Translations under genes and position numbers: made by a program
Origin: Evansella alkalicola
GTDB lineage: Bacteria > Bacillota > Bacilli > Bacillales > Salisediminibacteriaceae
Length of the DNA: 64,000 nt
Direction: 5' to 3'
Assembly: GCF_019042735.1 (NCBI RefSeq)
Contig: NZ_JAHQCR010000088.1
Coordinates: forward strand, 62,001-126,000
Shown: positions 17,391 through 27,274 of the stretch, piece after piece
How the letters are laid out: each line of letters opens with the position of its first letter
How positions within the stretch are numbered: the first letter of the stretch is position 1
Notes under the pieces: generated by a model
What the model was told of the DNA's origin: nothing
What the model saw: only the letters and a program-made list of their open reading frames with translations
The model's database searches: none

Positions 17391-18425
17391 TTAATTGAAG
17401 TGAAAGCCTTCTATTTTAAGCTCTTCAACTTCATGCTTTTTGACCCTTCCCATTAGTTTTTTCACAGCTTCTTCTGGGGATTTATCATGAAACAATACTT
17501 CATAAAGTGCATTTGTGATCGGCATTTCCACTTTTGTCTCTTTAGCTAATTGGTAAGCAGCTTTGGTCGTACGAATACCTTCCACTACCATCCCCATTTC
17601 ACTTAAAACCGTATCCATGCTTTTACCTTTACCTAGCATATTTCCAGCACGCCAATTTCGACTATGTATACTAGTACATGTAACGATTAAATCTCCAAGT
17701 CCAGAAAGACCAGCAAAGGTAAGTGGGTTAGCACCTAGTTTAACACCGAGTCTCCCAATTTCTGCTAGCCCACGAGTCATTAGTGCTGCTTTTGCATTAT
17801 CCCCATATCCTAAGCCATGAGTCATTCCTGCACCAATAGCAATGATATTTTTTAATGCTCCACCTATTTCCACACCAATTAAATCTGGATTCGTATACAC
17901 CCTGAAATGGTTGTTCATAAAGAGATCCTGCACATACTTTGCTGCAGTCACATCTAATGAAGAACTGGTAATTGTTGTTGGTTGACGTAGACTAACTTCT
18001 TCAGCATGACTAGGTCCAGAAATTACAACCACTGAGGAACGAAATTCGGCCGACACTTCGTCCTCAATTATCTCAGATACACGTAAATATGTTTCTGGCT
18101 CAATTCCTTTACTTGCGTGTATAAACGGGATTGGTTTTTGAATATATTTAACTACTTGTTTCAGTACCGTTCGCATTGCCTTAGTAGGTACAACAAGAAG
18201 TACGGCATCAACATCAGACATTGCCTTTTCCATATCTGTATATGCAACAATTGATTTAGGTAAAGTAATATCCTTTAAATAATGACTATTTTGATGCTCC
18301 ATATTAATTTCTTCTACCTGTTTTTCCGATCTTCCCCAAAGTCTTACATCGTGTCCATTATCCGCTAATACAATGGAAAGGGCAGTCCCCCAACTCCCAG
18401 AACCTAATACAGCAACACTAGCCAT
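17391..18425 (-). CDS. gpsA: Glycerol-3-phosphate dehydrogenase [NAD(P)+]
   Basis: GpsA reduces dihydroxyacetone phosphate to sn-glycerol 3-phosphate, the backbone for membrane lipids. The 344-residue protein has the N-terminal dinucleotide-binding motif GSGSWGTA (residues 8-15), ISGPSHAEEV, the catalytic-lysine region GGALKNIIAIGAG and the C-terminal LSGLGDLIVTCTS segment. The ATG has GAGGGGGAT upstream. It follows plsY by 22 bases, so the enzyme making G3P and the enzyme acylating it are probably co-transcribed. Confidence 0.97.
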   Translation of the reverse strand: MASVAVLGSGSWGTALSIVLADNGHDVRLWGRSEKQVEEINMEHQNSHYLKDITLPKSIVAYTDMEKAMSDVDAVLLVVPTKAMRTVLKQVVKYIQKPIPFIHASKGIEPETYLRVSEIIEDEVSAEFRSSVVVISGPSHAEEVSLRQPTTITSSSLDVTAAKYVQDLFMNNHFRVYTNPDLIGVEIGGALKNIIAIGAGMTHGLGYGDNAKAALMTRGLAEIGRLGVKLGANPLTFAGLSGLGDLIVTCTSIHSRNWRAGNMLGKGKSMDTVLSEMGMVVEGIRTTKAAYQLAKETKVEMPITNALYEVLFHDKSPEEAVKKLMGRVKKHEVEELKIEGFHFN

Positions 18426-18447
18426 AATGATCCCCCTCTTTGTTTAT

Positions 18448-19050
18448 TTATTTTGAGCCTAGTTTACTTTCATTCCCCTTCATTAGTCTCTCAATGTTAG
18501 CTCGATGTCTCCATATGGTTAAAACAGCAATAATTAAAACAAAATAAATATATGAGGACGCGTAGCCAAAATAATCACCAAAAAAGAATGTAATAATGGA
18601 TGACCCTAATACAAACAGTATTGAGCCTAAAGATACATATCTAGTAATAAGAATCGCAATAATTGCGATAACACCAGAAATTAGTGCAGCTGCAAAGATA
18701 AGTGTAGCTAGTACACCAATTGTTGTAGCTACCCCTTTACCTCCCCTAAAACCGTAGTACACTGGCCAGTTATGACCTAATATTGCAGCAAGTCCGCTTG
18801 CAGCAGCTATAGTCGTGTTACCATCAGTCAACCATAAACCTAAAAACACAGCTGCAATTCCTTTCGCACAATCTAAGAGTAATACTACGACTGCAGGGCC
18901 AACACCTAATACCCTCAACGTATTCGTAGCACCTGCATTACCACTTCCATGTTGACGAATATCAACTTGTTTCAGTTTTTTTCCGATAACATAACTAAAG
19001 CTAATTGCCCCTAGTAAATAAGACAACAGAATAGAGATAATCGCAGTCAT
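18448..19050 (-). CDS. plsY: Acyl-phosphate glycerol-3-phosphate acyltransferase
   Basis: PlsY is the membrane acyltransferase that uses acyl-phosphate to make lysophosphatidate from glycerol 3-phosphate. The 200-residue protein has about five membrane segments and the three loop motifs of the family: GSGNAGATN (about 36-44), GHNWPVYYGFRGGKGVAT (about 92-109) and a later VSLGSI region. B. subtilis has this gene (yneS) elsewhere; here it sits between der and gpsA. Confidence 0.95.
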   Translation of the reverse strand: MTAIISILLSYLLGAISFSYVIGKKLKQVDIRQHGSGNAGATNTLRVLGVGPAVVVLLLDCAKGIAAVFLGLWLTDGNTTIAAASGLAAILGHNWPVYYGFRGGKGVATTIGVLATLIFAAALISGVIAIIAILITRYVSLGSILFVLGSSIITFFFGDYFGYASSYIYFVLIIAVLTIWRHRANIERLMKGNESKLGSK

Positions 19051-19088
19051 TATTTCACCTCCTGTACAATCATATTTATTACTACAAT

Positions 19089-20405
19089 CTAATCGTTTTT
19101 CTTCCTTGCTAGAATTCGAATAGGAGTACCTTTAAAGTTAAATGTTGCTCTAATTTTGTTCTCTAGATACCTACGATAAGAGAAATGTAACAACTCTGGG
19201 TCATTTACAAATAAAACAAAAGTAGGTGGCGCTACTGCAACTTGAGTTCCATAACTGATCCTTAGACGTCTTCCACCATGATCAGTTGGGGTCGGATTCA
19301 TTGTTACTGCATCAACTATAATATCATTTAATACATGGGTTTGGACTCTCATATTATGATTTTCACTAACTTCATTCACTTCAGGAAGTAGGTTTTGAAT
19401 CCTTCTTTTTGTTTTAGCTGACAAAAATACAATAGGCGCATAGTCTAAAAACAGAAAATGGTCTCTTATTTTTTGTTCAAATTCTTGCATTGTCTTATCG
19501 TCTTTTTCAATAGCATCCCACTTATTTACGACAATAACCACTGCTCGTCCTGCTTCATGGGCATATCCTGCAATTTTTTTATCCTGTTCTATAATTCCTT
19601 CCTCTGCATTCAGTACCATCAAGACAACATCTGATCTCTCAATTGCCCTTAATGAACGAAGAACGGAATACTTCTCAGTACTTTCATAAACCTTCCCTTT
19701 TTTCCTCATACCTGCTGTATCAATTACAACATAATCTTGATCATCTTTCGTAAACGGTGTATCAATGGCATCCCTTGTAGTACCAGGAATATCACTAACG
19801 ATAACCCGCTCTTCTCCTAAAAGGGCATTCACTAGAGAGGATTTCCCTACATTTGGACGACCAATTAAGCTGATACGGATGGTATCCTCATCATAGATGT
19901 CCCCCTCATCTATAGGAAAATGCTTAGCTGCTTCATCAAGAAAATCACCTAAGCCAATACCATGTGAGCCTGAAATTGGGAAAGGCTCTCCGATACCAAG
20001 ACTGTAAAATTCATATAAACGGTGATGCATAGATGGATCGTCCATTTTATTTACACCTAAAACAATAGGTTTTTTTGAACGAAATAAGATTTGTGCAACT
20101 TCTTCATCTGCAGCTGTAATACCTTCCCGTCCATTTACAATAAAACAAATGACATCCGCTTCGTCAATAGCTAGTTCTGCCTGGTAACGCATTTGAGCCA
20201 TTAGTGGTTCGTCGTTAATTTCAATACCACCTGTATCAATAATATGAAACTCGTGATTTAACCAATCTGCAGAACTGTAAATTCTGTCACGAGTAACTCC
20301 TGGTTTATCTTCAACGATTGAGACTCTTTCACCTACTATTCGATTAAAAATTGTTGATTTTCCTACATTTGGCCTTCCTACGATAGCTAATACTGGTTTT
20401 GCCAA
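19089..20405 (-). CDS. der: Ribosome assembly GTPase Der (EngA)
   Basis: Der is an essential GTPase with two tandem G domains acting in 50S subunit maturation. The 438-residue protein has GRPNVGKST (10-18) with DTGG and NKMD in the first domain, and GRPNVGKSS, DTAGMRKKGK and NKWD in the second, then the KH-like domain ending with FNFKGTPIRILARKK. Order der, then plsY and gpsA, differs from B. subtilis only by plsY. Confidence 0.98.
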   Translation of the reverse strand: MAKPVLAIVGRPNVGKSTIFNRIVGERVSIVEDKPGVTRDRIYSSADWLNHEFHIIDTGGIEINDEPLMAQMRYQAELAIDEADVICFIVNGREGITAADEEVAQILFRSKKPIVLGVNKMDDPSMHHRLYEFYSLGIGEPFPISGSHGIGLGDFLDEAAKHFPIDEGDIYDEDTIRISLIGRPNVGKSSLVNALLGEERVIVSDIPGTTRDAIDTPFTKDDQDYVVIDTAGMRKKGKVYESTEKYSVLRSLRAIERSDVVLMVLNAEEGIIEQDKKIAGYAHEAGRAVVIVVNKWDAIEKDDKTMQEFEQKIRDHFLFLDYAPIVFLSAKTKRRIQNLLPEVNEVSENHNMRVQTHVLNDIIVDAVTMNPTPTDHGGRRLRISYGTQVAVAPPTFVLFVNDPELLHFSYRRYLENKIRATFNFKGTPIRILARKKND

Positions 20406-20517
20406 GAAACTTCCTCACCTTTCATTTTCTATATTACATTTAAGTTGTATTTATTTAAGCAACTAATTTCCCTTACCTTTCTTATTTTACACATTATACT
20501 ATTATATCCATACAAAT

Positions 20518-20549
20518 TGAAAACCTTCCCTAAACTTTATAGGGAAGGA
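20518..20549 (-). terminator. Terminator after yphA
   Basis: CCTTCCCT / AGGGAAGG stem with a nine-base loop, followed on the minus strand by TTTTC, between yphA and der. Confidence 0.7.
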
Positions 20550-20602
20550 TTGCTACAACATTATATCAAAACGGATGCTCTTTTAAAACGAATTTTTTAT
20601 TA

Positions 20603-21235
20603 TTACGCATTCAGCTTCTTCTGCTTCGAGTGAATGAGATGTTTGTTTTGTTGCCATCTATTGCTTAAGTTCAGAGCAGATCTTTCTATTCCCTCCCAAA
20701 CAATAGTAAAAAGGAGTGTGATAGATGTAATATCTAAAAATCCATAATCACCTATAATTAGATAATCCAAGTATGCATGGTCATTGTGTAATAATAACAA
20801 CATCAGGATAAGCTCCCCTTGAACAATGCCATTTATAATTACACCCAGCCTAAAAATAGTTCTTTTTACAAGAATGATTGTAGCAATGAAGGAAAGAAAA
20901 CTAATCATAATCAGTGGAGAAACATATAACCATACAGGTTCAAAAAAAACGAAATAATGAATCCCTAAATATATACCTGCTAGAATCGTGCTTATAAAAT
21001 TATAATAAATCAAATGGGATTTTTGTGATTGTTTTAAGAATAAAAACGCAAGTAGAGCCATGACAAAAATAGTTCCTCTAGTTTCAAATGAAAAGAAGGG
21101 TACTATTAGAGAAGAACTAATGATAAATAGTAAAACAATAGCAACATAAGTGAATCTCCGCTTTTTATTGTCATCAAAAAAATAGATTGCTATAACTACC
21201 ATCCAGGAAAACCAGTAAAACCAGAAACCATCCAT
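20603..21235 (-). CDS. yphA: YphA-like membrane protein
   Basis: A 210-residue integral membrane protein with about six or seven hydrophobic segments and a basic C-terminal tail (NRWQQNKHLIHSKQKKLNA). Function unknown. The size, topology and position between fni and der match B. subtilis YphA. No catalytic motif was recognised. Confidence 0.75.
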   Translation of the reverse strand: MDGFWFYWFSWMVVIAIYFFDDNKKRRFTYVAIVLLFIISSSLIVPFFSFETRGTIFVMALLAFLFLKQSQKSHLIYYNFISTILAGIYLGIHYFVFFEPVWLYVSPLIMISFLSFIATIILVKRTIFRLGVIINGIVQGELILMLLLLHNDHAYLDYLIIGDYGFLDITSITLLFTIVWEGIERSALNLSNRWQQNKHLIHSKQKKLNA

Positions 21236-21361
21236 TATTTCACCCCTTTCATATCTTGAACGAAGTCTTTATATCATCATGGACATTTAAACAGTTAAAA
21301 ATACTTAAATATTATGAAAAATCCCTAGCATCAAAGGTCAAAGATCCATTTAAGTTAGCAG

Positions 21362-21388
21362 AAAAAAAGGATGCCCTATTGGACACCC
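21362..21388 (-). terminator. Terminator after fni
   Basis: Eight-base stem (GGGTGTCC with GGGCATCC, two G-T pairs, minus strand), four-base loop, then seven T, just beyond the fni stop. Confidence 0.75.
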
Positions 21389-21396
21389 TCTTGAAC

Positions 21397-22464
21397 TCAT
21401 AAGTTTCTATTTGAATAATAGTTTGTAGAAATATTTCTAGTATCTAGCCAATCTTTCGTTTCACCTAATAATATTATTGGTGCTTTCTGTAAAGCGCCAA
21501 TATTACTTGCTCCTACGGCTGTCATGATCATTCTCAATTCTTCTAGTACATCATAGAGACGGTCAATTGTACGCTCTAAACCTTCCAATTGAAGCCATTT
21601 AAGGACAGTTCCAGCCATACCTGCAGCATTAGCCCCTAAGGCGATGGATTTAGCTATGTGTGAGGCTGTTTTTATCCCACCACTACCTAATATAGTTACG
21701 CCTCTATTTTCATGTGAAACCTGGGCGTTTACCTCTGCAATGGACACTGCAGTAGGAATTCCCCATTCGTTAAAAAAGCTGTAGCTTTGTTCACGCCTAC
21801 TATTTTCAATTTTTGAGAAATTTGTTCCGCCAAATCCCCCCACATCAATAATAGGGACTCCGATGGAATTTAATTTTGCTGCTGTTTCCTTCCCCATTCC
21901 ATAACCGACTTCCTTCACAATAACTGGGACTGGGACTTTCGAGACTATTTTTTCGATTCGGTTTAGGGCCCCCTTAAATTCGCGATCACCTTCGGGCATA
22001 ACTAGCTCTTGAATGACATTTAAATGAACTTGCAATGCATCTGCCTCAAGCATATCCACACAAGCTTCAGCCTGTTCCGCAGTTGCTTCACTTCCTACGT
22101 TTGCAAACACAACCCCATTAGGGTTAGTCTTTCGAATGATTTCATAGGAAGGTTTCTCAGATTCATTTTTTATGGCTGACATTTGTGAACCTGAAGCTAT
22201 TGGTATTTTTACCTCTGCTGCTATTTCAGCCAGTTGTTGATTTATTCCTTCTGTCGCTTTACCGCCGCCACCAGTCATTGCATTGATAAAAATCGGCGAA
22301 CTGATTTCCAGTTCGCCGATAAATGTTGATAATGATATATCAGATACATTAACATCAGGTAGACTACGGTGAACAAAGCGAATGTCGTCAAAACCGGCGT
22401 TTCCTGTTTGACCGGTACTTAAAGCATGTTCAATATGTTCGAGCTTGCGTTTCGCACGACTCAT
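21397..22464 (-). CDS. fni: Type 2 isopentenyl-diphosphate delta-isomerase
   Basis: Fni interconverts isopentenyl and dimethylallyl diphosphate using reduced FMN, supplying prenyl chains such as the menaquinone side chain. The 355-residue protein has the N-terminal RAKRKLEHIEHAL, the ITNAMTGGG-like motif (INAMTGGGGKATEGIN), the FMN/Mg region QVHLNVIQELVMPEGDR and the phosphate-binding GSGGIKTASHIAKSIALGA. It lies 21 bases downstream of rpsA, as ypgA does in B. subtilis. Confidence 0.95.
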   Translation of the reverse strand: MSRAKRKLEHIEHALSTGQTGNAGFDDIRFVHRSLPDVNVSDISLSTFIGELEISSPIFINAMTGGGGKATEGINQQLAEIAAEVKIPIASGSQMSAIKNESEKPSYEIIRKTNPNGVVFANVGSEATAEQAEACVDMLEADALQVHLNVIQELVMPEGDREFKGALNRIEKIVSKVPVPVIVKEVGYGMGKETAAKLNSIGVPIIDVGGFGGTNFSKIENSRREQSYSFFNEWGIPTAVSIAEVNAQVSHENRGVTILGSGGIKTASHIAKSIALGANAAGMAGTVLKWLQLEGLERTIDRLYDVLEELRMIMTAVGASNIGALQKAPIILLGETKDWLDTRNISTNYYSNRNL

Positions 22465-22485
22465 TCACAAATCACCTACAGATCC

Positions 22486-23643
22486 TTAATTTTTGTATTT
22501 CTTAAGCTGATCACCAATAACATCACCAAGGGAGAATCCAGCTTGATCCTCTTCTTTTTGATATTCTTTCTTAACTTCGTTCTCATATTTAGCTTGTTGT
22601 TCTTCTTCAATTGCTCGAATACTTAGGGAGACACGTTTCTCAGCTATGTTAACATCTAATACCTTTACATCAACTGATTCACCTTCTTTTAAAACCTCCC
22701 CTGGTGTACCAATATGCCTATTCGCAATTTGAGAGATATGAACTAATCCCTCCACTCCAGGTGCAATTTCAATAAATGCACCAAAGGAGACTAATCGCTT
22801 AACAGTCCCTTCCACAATGTCACCTTGCTTCACTTTACCTTCTAGAGCTTGCCAAGGACCAGGTAATGTTTCTTTAATGGATAAGGAAATCCTTTCGTTA
22901 TCAGGATCTACTGATAACACTTTTACTTTTATGACATCCCCTTCGCTTACTACCTCTGATGGGCTGTCCACGTGATGGTGTGCCATTTGAGAAATATGTA
23001 CTAAGCCATCTACACCACCAATATCAACAAAAGCACCGAAGTCTGTTAACCGTTGAACGGTTCCTTCTAGTATTTCCCCTTGTTCAATCGAACGTAATGT
23101 ATTAAGCTTTTTCTCCGTAGCTTCCTCGTCAAGCACCGCACGCTGCGATAGTATTAACTTGTTTTTTTCCTTATCCATTTCCACAACTTTTAACTTTAAT
23201 TTTTTCCCTTTATAATCGGAAAAATCCTCTACAAAATGTCGCTCTACTAAAGAAGCAGGGATGAATCCCCTAACACCAACATCTACAACAAGCCCGCCTT
23301 TTACAACTTCAGCGACCTCCGCTTCAAAGGTTTCTCCAGACTCTTTTTTCTTTTCCATGTCTTCCCAAGCTTTTTCTGCTGCAACAGCTCTTTTCGATAA
23401 TACTAATTCATCTTCCGTTGTCTTAATAACTTTTAACTCTAATTCTTGTCCTTCTTCAAGAACATCACTAACTTTTTCAATGTGTAAACTGGATATTTCA
23501 CTAATTGGAATTAGCCCATCCATTTTATTCCCCACATTTACAAATGCTTGTTTTTCTTCCACCTTGGTGATCGTTCCAGTTACAACATCACCAACTTGTA
23601 ATTCTTTAAATTCAGTCATTTCGTTGTTCATACCTTCTACCAT
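22486..23643 (-). CDS. rpsA: S1-domain protein, ribosomal protein S1 homologue (YpfD)
   Basis: The 385-residue protein consists of four S1 RNA-binding domains, each with the pattern VxVGxxxDGLIPxSE / GLVHISQ (about 12-85, 102-170, 185-260, 272-345). This is the four-domain form found in Bacillus (YpfD), shorter than the six-domain E. coli S1. In B. subtilis it is not essential and not a stable ribosomal component as far as I recall, so it is called a homologue. The ATG is preceded by GGGAGGG at eight bases. Confidence 0.93.
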   Translation of the reverse strand: MVEGMNNEMTEFKELQVGDVVTGTITKVEEKQAFVNVGNKMDGLIPISEISSLHIEKVSDVLEEGQELELKVIKTTEDELVLSKRAVAAEKAWEDMEKKKESGETFEAEVAEVVKGGLVVDVGVRGFIPASLVERHFVEDFSDYKGKKLKLKVVEMDKEKNKLILSQRAVLDEEATEKKLNTLRSIEQGEILEGTVQRLTDFGAFVDIGGVDGLVHISQMAHHHVDSPSEVVSEGDVIKVKVLSVDPDNERISLSIKETLPGPWQALEGKVKQGDIVEGTVKRLVSFGAFIEIAPGVEGLVHISQIANRHIGTPGEVLKEGESVDVKVLDVNIAEKRVSLSIRAIEEEQQAKYENEVKKEYQKEEDQAGFSLGDVIGDQLKKYKN

Positions 23644-23734
23644 TGACTATACCCTCCCTAACCCATTAATACAGGGTTCCTTAGCTTTAAAATTTATGTT
23701 TTCTCCCACAAACATATGGGAGTTACGATACTAT

Positions 23735-24316
23735 TTATTGATATTCGTTAAGAAGCTCTTGAATCCCTTCCATAATTTTTTCTGTTGCTTCTTCTGCCGA
23801 AGCTTTATTTTCTCTTAGGGGATTCATATCAATAGGGCTTCCATAAACTAACGTGACTCTTGAAAAAATTTTGTATGTACCAATGATTGCACATGGAACA
23901 ACTTTAGCATTTGACCTTAGTGCGAAGAAACCAACTCCAGCTAAGCCTTTGCCAAGCTCCTGTGTCTTGCTTCTTGTTCCCTCTGGGAAAATACCGACCA
24001 TATTTCCCTCTTTTAACAAGTTTAAGCCTGTTCTTAACGCTTGACGATCACTCATTCCACGTCGTATAGGGAAAGCTCCAAGTCTACGAATTATATGTTT
24101 TAATATAGGTGTTTCAAAAAGCTCCGCCTTCGCCATATAACATACTTGCCGTTTTATAAAGGATCCTACTAGTGGAGGGTCAAGAAGATGTATATGATTA
24201 CTACATAATAAAACCCCTCCGTCCTTTGGAATATTTTCCTTACCTAGCACTTTTACTCTATAAAAAATACGAAGAAATACTGCACATAAAAACCTACCTA
24301 CGCGATATAAATTCAC
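23735..24316 (-). CDS. plsC: 1-acyl-sn-glycerol-3-phosphate acyltransferase
   Basis: PlsC adds the second acyl chain to lysophosphatidate. The 193-residue protein has the catalytic NHIHLLDPP (NHxxxxD, about 40-48) and the substrate motif FPEGTRSK (about 115-122), after one hydrophobic N-terminal segment. It overlaps the cmk stop by four bases. With gpsA and plsY 5 kb away, three successive steps of phosphatidate synthesis lie in the window. Confidence 0.93.
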   Translation of the reverse strand: MNLYRVGRFLCAVFLRIFYRVKVLGKENIPKDGGVLLCSNHIHLLDPPLVGSFIKRQVCYMAKAELFETPILKHIIRRLGAFPIRRGMSDRQALRTGLNLLKEGNMVGIFPEGTRSKTQELGKGLAGVGFFALRSNAKVVPCAIIGTYKIFSRVTLVYGSPIDMNPLRENKASAEEATEKIMEGIQELLNEYQ

Positions 24317-24990
24317 TTCATCATTCCCTTTCGTTCCTCAACAAAGCTTAAAATTAAAACTACCACTTCATTTATACTCATAGACGTTGAATCAATTTCA
24401 ATAGCATCATCAGCTTTTTTTAATGGGGCAACTTCACGCTCAGAATCCATTTGATCCCTTTTTCTAATTTCTTCTTTTAAAACATCTATGTTTGAGTCAA
24501 AACCTTTTGAAATCATTTCTTCATGACGTCTTCTAGCACGCTCATCTACTGAAGCATTTAGAAACAACTTTAATTCAGCATCTGGTAAAACTGCTGTGCC
24601 AATATCTCTTCCATCCATCACTGTACCTCCACCAGAAGCTAACTGTTGCTGCTTATACACCATCTCTTTACGAATATCAGAGTGTTTGGCTACATAGGAT
24701 ACTTTATTGGTAACTTCTGAATGGCGAATTTCCTCACTCACATCTTTCTCATTTACATAAATGAGTTGTTTTCCATTTTTATTGACTAATTCTATTTTCA
24801 AATCACTTAATAATTTTTTTAATGCTTCACCGTCATCTACACTTACTTCATTTTGTAAAGCCATATATGTAAGAGCTCTATACATTGCGCCTGTATCAAT
24901 ATACACATATGATAAACGGTCAGCAACAAGTTTAGCCACTGTACTCTTACCTGCCCCAGCAGGTCCGTCAATTGCGATATTCATGTTCAT
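24313..24990 (-). CDS. cmk: Cytidylate kinase
   Basis: Cmk phosphorylates CMP and dCMP. The protein has the P-loop GPAGAGKST near the N-terminus, DTGAMYRALTY, the GRDIGTAVLPDAELKLFL segment and a C-terminal DSTSMSINEVV. Several ATG codons lie close together (MTVNMNMNIAIDG); the one at 24988-24990 is preferred because AGGATG lies nine bases upstream, while the first ATG (25000-25002) overlaps that site. Ends overlapping plsC. Confidence 0.95.
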   Translation of the reverse strand: MNMNIAIDGPAGAGKSTVAKLVADRLSYVYIDTGAMYRALTYMALQNEVSVDDGEALKKLLSDLKIELVNKNGKQLIYVNEKDVSEEIRHSEVTNKVSYVAKHSDIRKEMVYKQQQLASGGGTVMDGRDIGTAVLPDAELKLFLNASVDERARRRHEEMISKGFDSNIDVLKEEIRKRDQMDSEREVAPLKKADDAIEIDSTSMSINEVVVLILSFVEERKGMMK

Positions 24991-25103
24991 GTTGACTGTC
25001 ATCCTATTCTATTTAAGTCTTATATCTTCGTATATCTTATCATATTTTTACGATTCAGGTCTATTCTTTCAGAAGAATCTGATCATTCCTATCCATCAAC
25101 TAT

Positions 25104-25769
25104 TTAAAGCATGGCTCCCCTTTCTTTTTTACGTAAGCTAAGCTGTTTCTCAAAACAGTATCTAACAATCTTCTGTCTCATTTTTTCATCTAATTCAATA
25201 AATTGAAATGAGCCTTTCAATCTTCCTTCAGATAATATAATCCGAACTAATTTTGCTTTCACCTTTATATAGATCATATCACTAGACTGAAGATTTAAAG
25301 GAAACCAAAGAACTACTTCATCTTTTTCAGTCATAGGATGATTGTCAGGTAAGGATACTGCCATTCCTCCAGCACTTATATCTATAGATGTCGATGTAAA
25401 TGGCTGAAAAATTTGTTCTATTGGTTGGATTGCCACATCAATAAATGTATCTATCCTGACATATTGTCTTCTTTGTATCCTTTTGTATTCGTCTTTTCCA
25501 GGATCCTTTAATATTAGCATTGGGAACTTTCGTTCAACTTTTCCGATCACTTCTGTTTTAAAGGAATAAACAGCTTCGTCCTTCCCAAGGAACCAAACCT
25601 TAAATTTGTCCCCTTCTATAAAACTACGTGTTTTTAAAGTCTCTTCATCGATAGGATAATCAATAAATATTTGTTGCCCAATTAAATCATGTATTTTACT
25701 ACGAAATCGTTTTTTCTTTTCCATTGAATCCATTATTTCTAAATAGATAGTGTTACTGACTTTCATCAA
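25104..25769 (-). CDS. ypfA: YpfA, c-di-GMP-binding PilZ protein (YcgR/MotI type)
   Basis: Proteins of this kind have an N-terminal YcgR-like domain and a C-terminal PilZ domain that binds cyclic di-GMP; the B. subtilis homologue (YpfA, also called MotI or DgrA) slows the flagellar motor. The 221-residue protein shows the PilZ signature RRQYVR (about 114-119) and, about 30 residues on, DISAGGMA, the two halves of the c-di-GMP site. Position between ypeB and cmk matches B. subtilis. Confidence 0.9.
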   Translation of the reverse strand: MMKVSNTIYLEIMDSMEKKKRFRSKIHDLIGQQIFIDYPIDEETLKTRSFIEGDKFKVWFLGKDEAVYSFKTEVIGKVERKFPMLILKDPGKDEYKRIQRRQYVRIDTFIDVAIQPIEQIFQPFTSTSIDISAGGMAVSLPDNHPMTEKDEVVLWFPLNLQSSDMIYIKVKAKLVRIILSEGRLKGSFQFIELDEKMRQKIVRYCFEKQLSLRKKERGAML

Positions 25770-25850
25770 ATCTACTCCTCCCTCCCCTAATATTTTAATG
25801 AATATTGTTCGGGAAAAAAAGGAGAAATCCTGTATTTTAAAAATTTAAGT

Positions 25851-25890
25851 GAAAAAGCCCTTGATCCACTTAAGGAATCAAGGGCAAAAT
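25851..25890 (-). terminator. Terminator after ypeB
   Basis: Perfect nine-base stem GCCCTTGAT / ATCAAGGGC with an 11-base loop, followed by TTTTTC on the minus strand, ending the sleB-ypeB operon. Confidence 0.85.
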
Positions 25891-25894
25891 ATTT

Positions 25895-27256
25895 TTAGTC
25901 GCCTCTATAAACAGGCTCTGCATTTGCAAGTTTTTCCACATGCTCTTCCCTACCATTTTCAGCATTGATGAAAATGCGGAATGTATCCTGGTTAATCACC
26001 CCATAAAATTCATGGCACAGAACCTCTTCTTCTAATTGATTCTGAATAATGGCTAAGTGATGCTCCATAACTTCTAAGTTTGGATTTAAACGTTCCTCTG
26101 CTTCTTCTCTCGTAATTTCCTGTTCAAATGCTTCCCTTTCATCATGATTTTCTATATAGGCAAAGCCTTCATAACCTATAACGTCACCTTCATCTAAGGC
26201 CACTTCGAGAACAACTGAATCGGCATAAACCCGTACGTTATCCATTAATCCAGCAAAGTTGAAAACACCTATATTATCATATTGTTTACTGTCAACTAGC
26301 TGCATGTCACCAAAACCATTCTTTTCTAAAAATGCTTTAGCATTTTCAGATGCCTCATTTAGGCTGATTGACTGCTGGTCAATATCCCTTTCATTTAGCA
26401 TCCATACAGTATGGCCGCCCTTTTTCGTAATGTCCATTACTATATTCGTACCATGTTGAGTATCAGGTATGGTAATACTATACGCTTCATAATCTAACCC
26501 TTCACCAGATAGTGTGATATTTGCATTATTCAAGTCATAGTTGTTATTCTGTTCCATAAAATCAATTGCTTTTTGAATAGCTTCTTGCTCACTAATATCT
26601 TCTTCATTTGCAATTCTTTCTGCTATGTCTTCGCTAGATGTTGTTAATTCTGCTAAACCAGGTCCAAAATCAACCTCAGAAAATCCTCCTACCTTCTCAT
26701 CAATGATTTCAAAACCATTGATAATACCATTATCAAGTGGTTCTTCTTCTGAAGCTAGCGCCAACTCTACATCCATCCATCTTAAATTTTCCTTTAAAAC
26801 CTTAGATTGGACGTTTCTTAATTCACCTTGAATTTCTCCTGATTGTTCATATAGTGCTTGTAGTGTTTCATATTCTTCATCAGACAATGGTTCTTGCTCT
26901 AGGTCCCTTATTGCATTTCTATAGGAAAATTCACCAATTTTATATAAATATTCTTCAGTTTCACTAAATTCCATTAATCCTAATGGAAGTTGTCCTAAAT
27001 CGTCTTGAGCTTGTGAAGTAATCCTCCATACCTCTGCTAATGAGGGTGAAAGTCTTTCTTTTGAATTCATAGCTAATGTAGAACCAATCTCGTCATGTAA
27101 TAAATCGACATGATAAGATAAATCATGAAATGCCCTTTGATAATTATTTTCTGCTCTTACGAGAACTGCGTTTTTTTCTTGGTGCTCCGTATAACCCCAA
27201 TAGCCAGTTCCTACTAAAGCTACAGCCAAAACACCAATAATAATTGATCGTATCAA
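25895..27256 (-). CDS. ypeB: Germination protein YpeB
   Basis: YpeB is a spore membrane protein required for stable assembly of SleB and therefore for cortex hydrolysis. It has an N-terminal membrane anchor (MIRSIIIGVLAVALVGTGYW) followed by an exported region with PepSY-like repeats towards the C-terminus. A TTG start at 27254-27256 is preferred: GGAGGTG lies about seven bases upstream and the N-terminus then aligns with B. subtilis YpeB. An upstream GTG lies inside the ribosome site. It follows sleB by about 18 bases. Confidence 0.93.
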   Translation of the reverse strand: MIRSIIIGVLAVALVGTGYWGYTEHQEKNAVLVRAENNYQRAFHDLSYHVDLLHDEIGSTLAMNSKERLSPSLAEVWRITSQAQDDLGQLPLGLMEFSETEEYLYKIGEFSYRNAIRDLEQEPLSDEEYETLQALYEQSGEIQGELRNVQSKVLKENLRWMDVELALASEEEPLDNGIINGFEIIDEKVGGFSEVDFGPGLAELTTSSEDIAERIANEEDISEQEAIQKAIDFMEQNNNYDLNNANITLSGEGLDYEAYSITIPDTQHGTNIVMDITKKGGHTVWMLNERDIDQQSISLNEASENAKAFLEKNGFGDMQLVDSKQYDNIGVFNFAGLMDNVRVYADSVVLEVALDEGDVIGYEGFAYIENHDEREAFEQEITREEAEERLNPNLEVMEHHLAIIQNQLEEEVLCHEFYGVINQDTFRIFINAENGREEHVEKLANAEPVYRGD

Positions 27257-27274
27257 ATAAAACACCTCCGTCCC

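Noticed and set aside
23261..23818. 185-residue plus-strand frame opposite rpsA
   Set aside because: Antisense to well-conserved S1 domains, Ser/Thr/Pro-rich composition typical of antisense frames.
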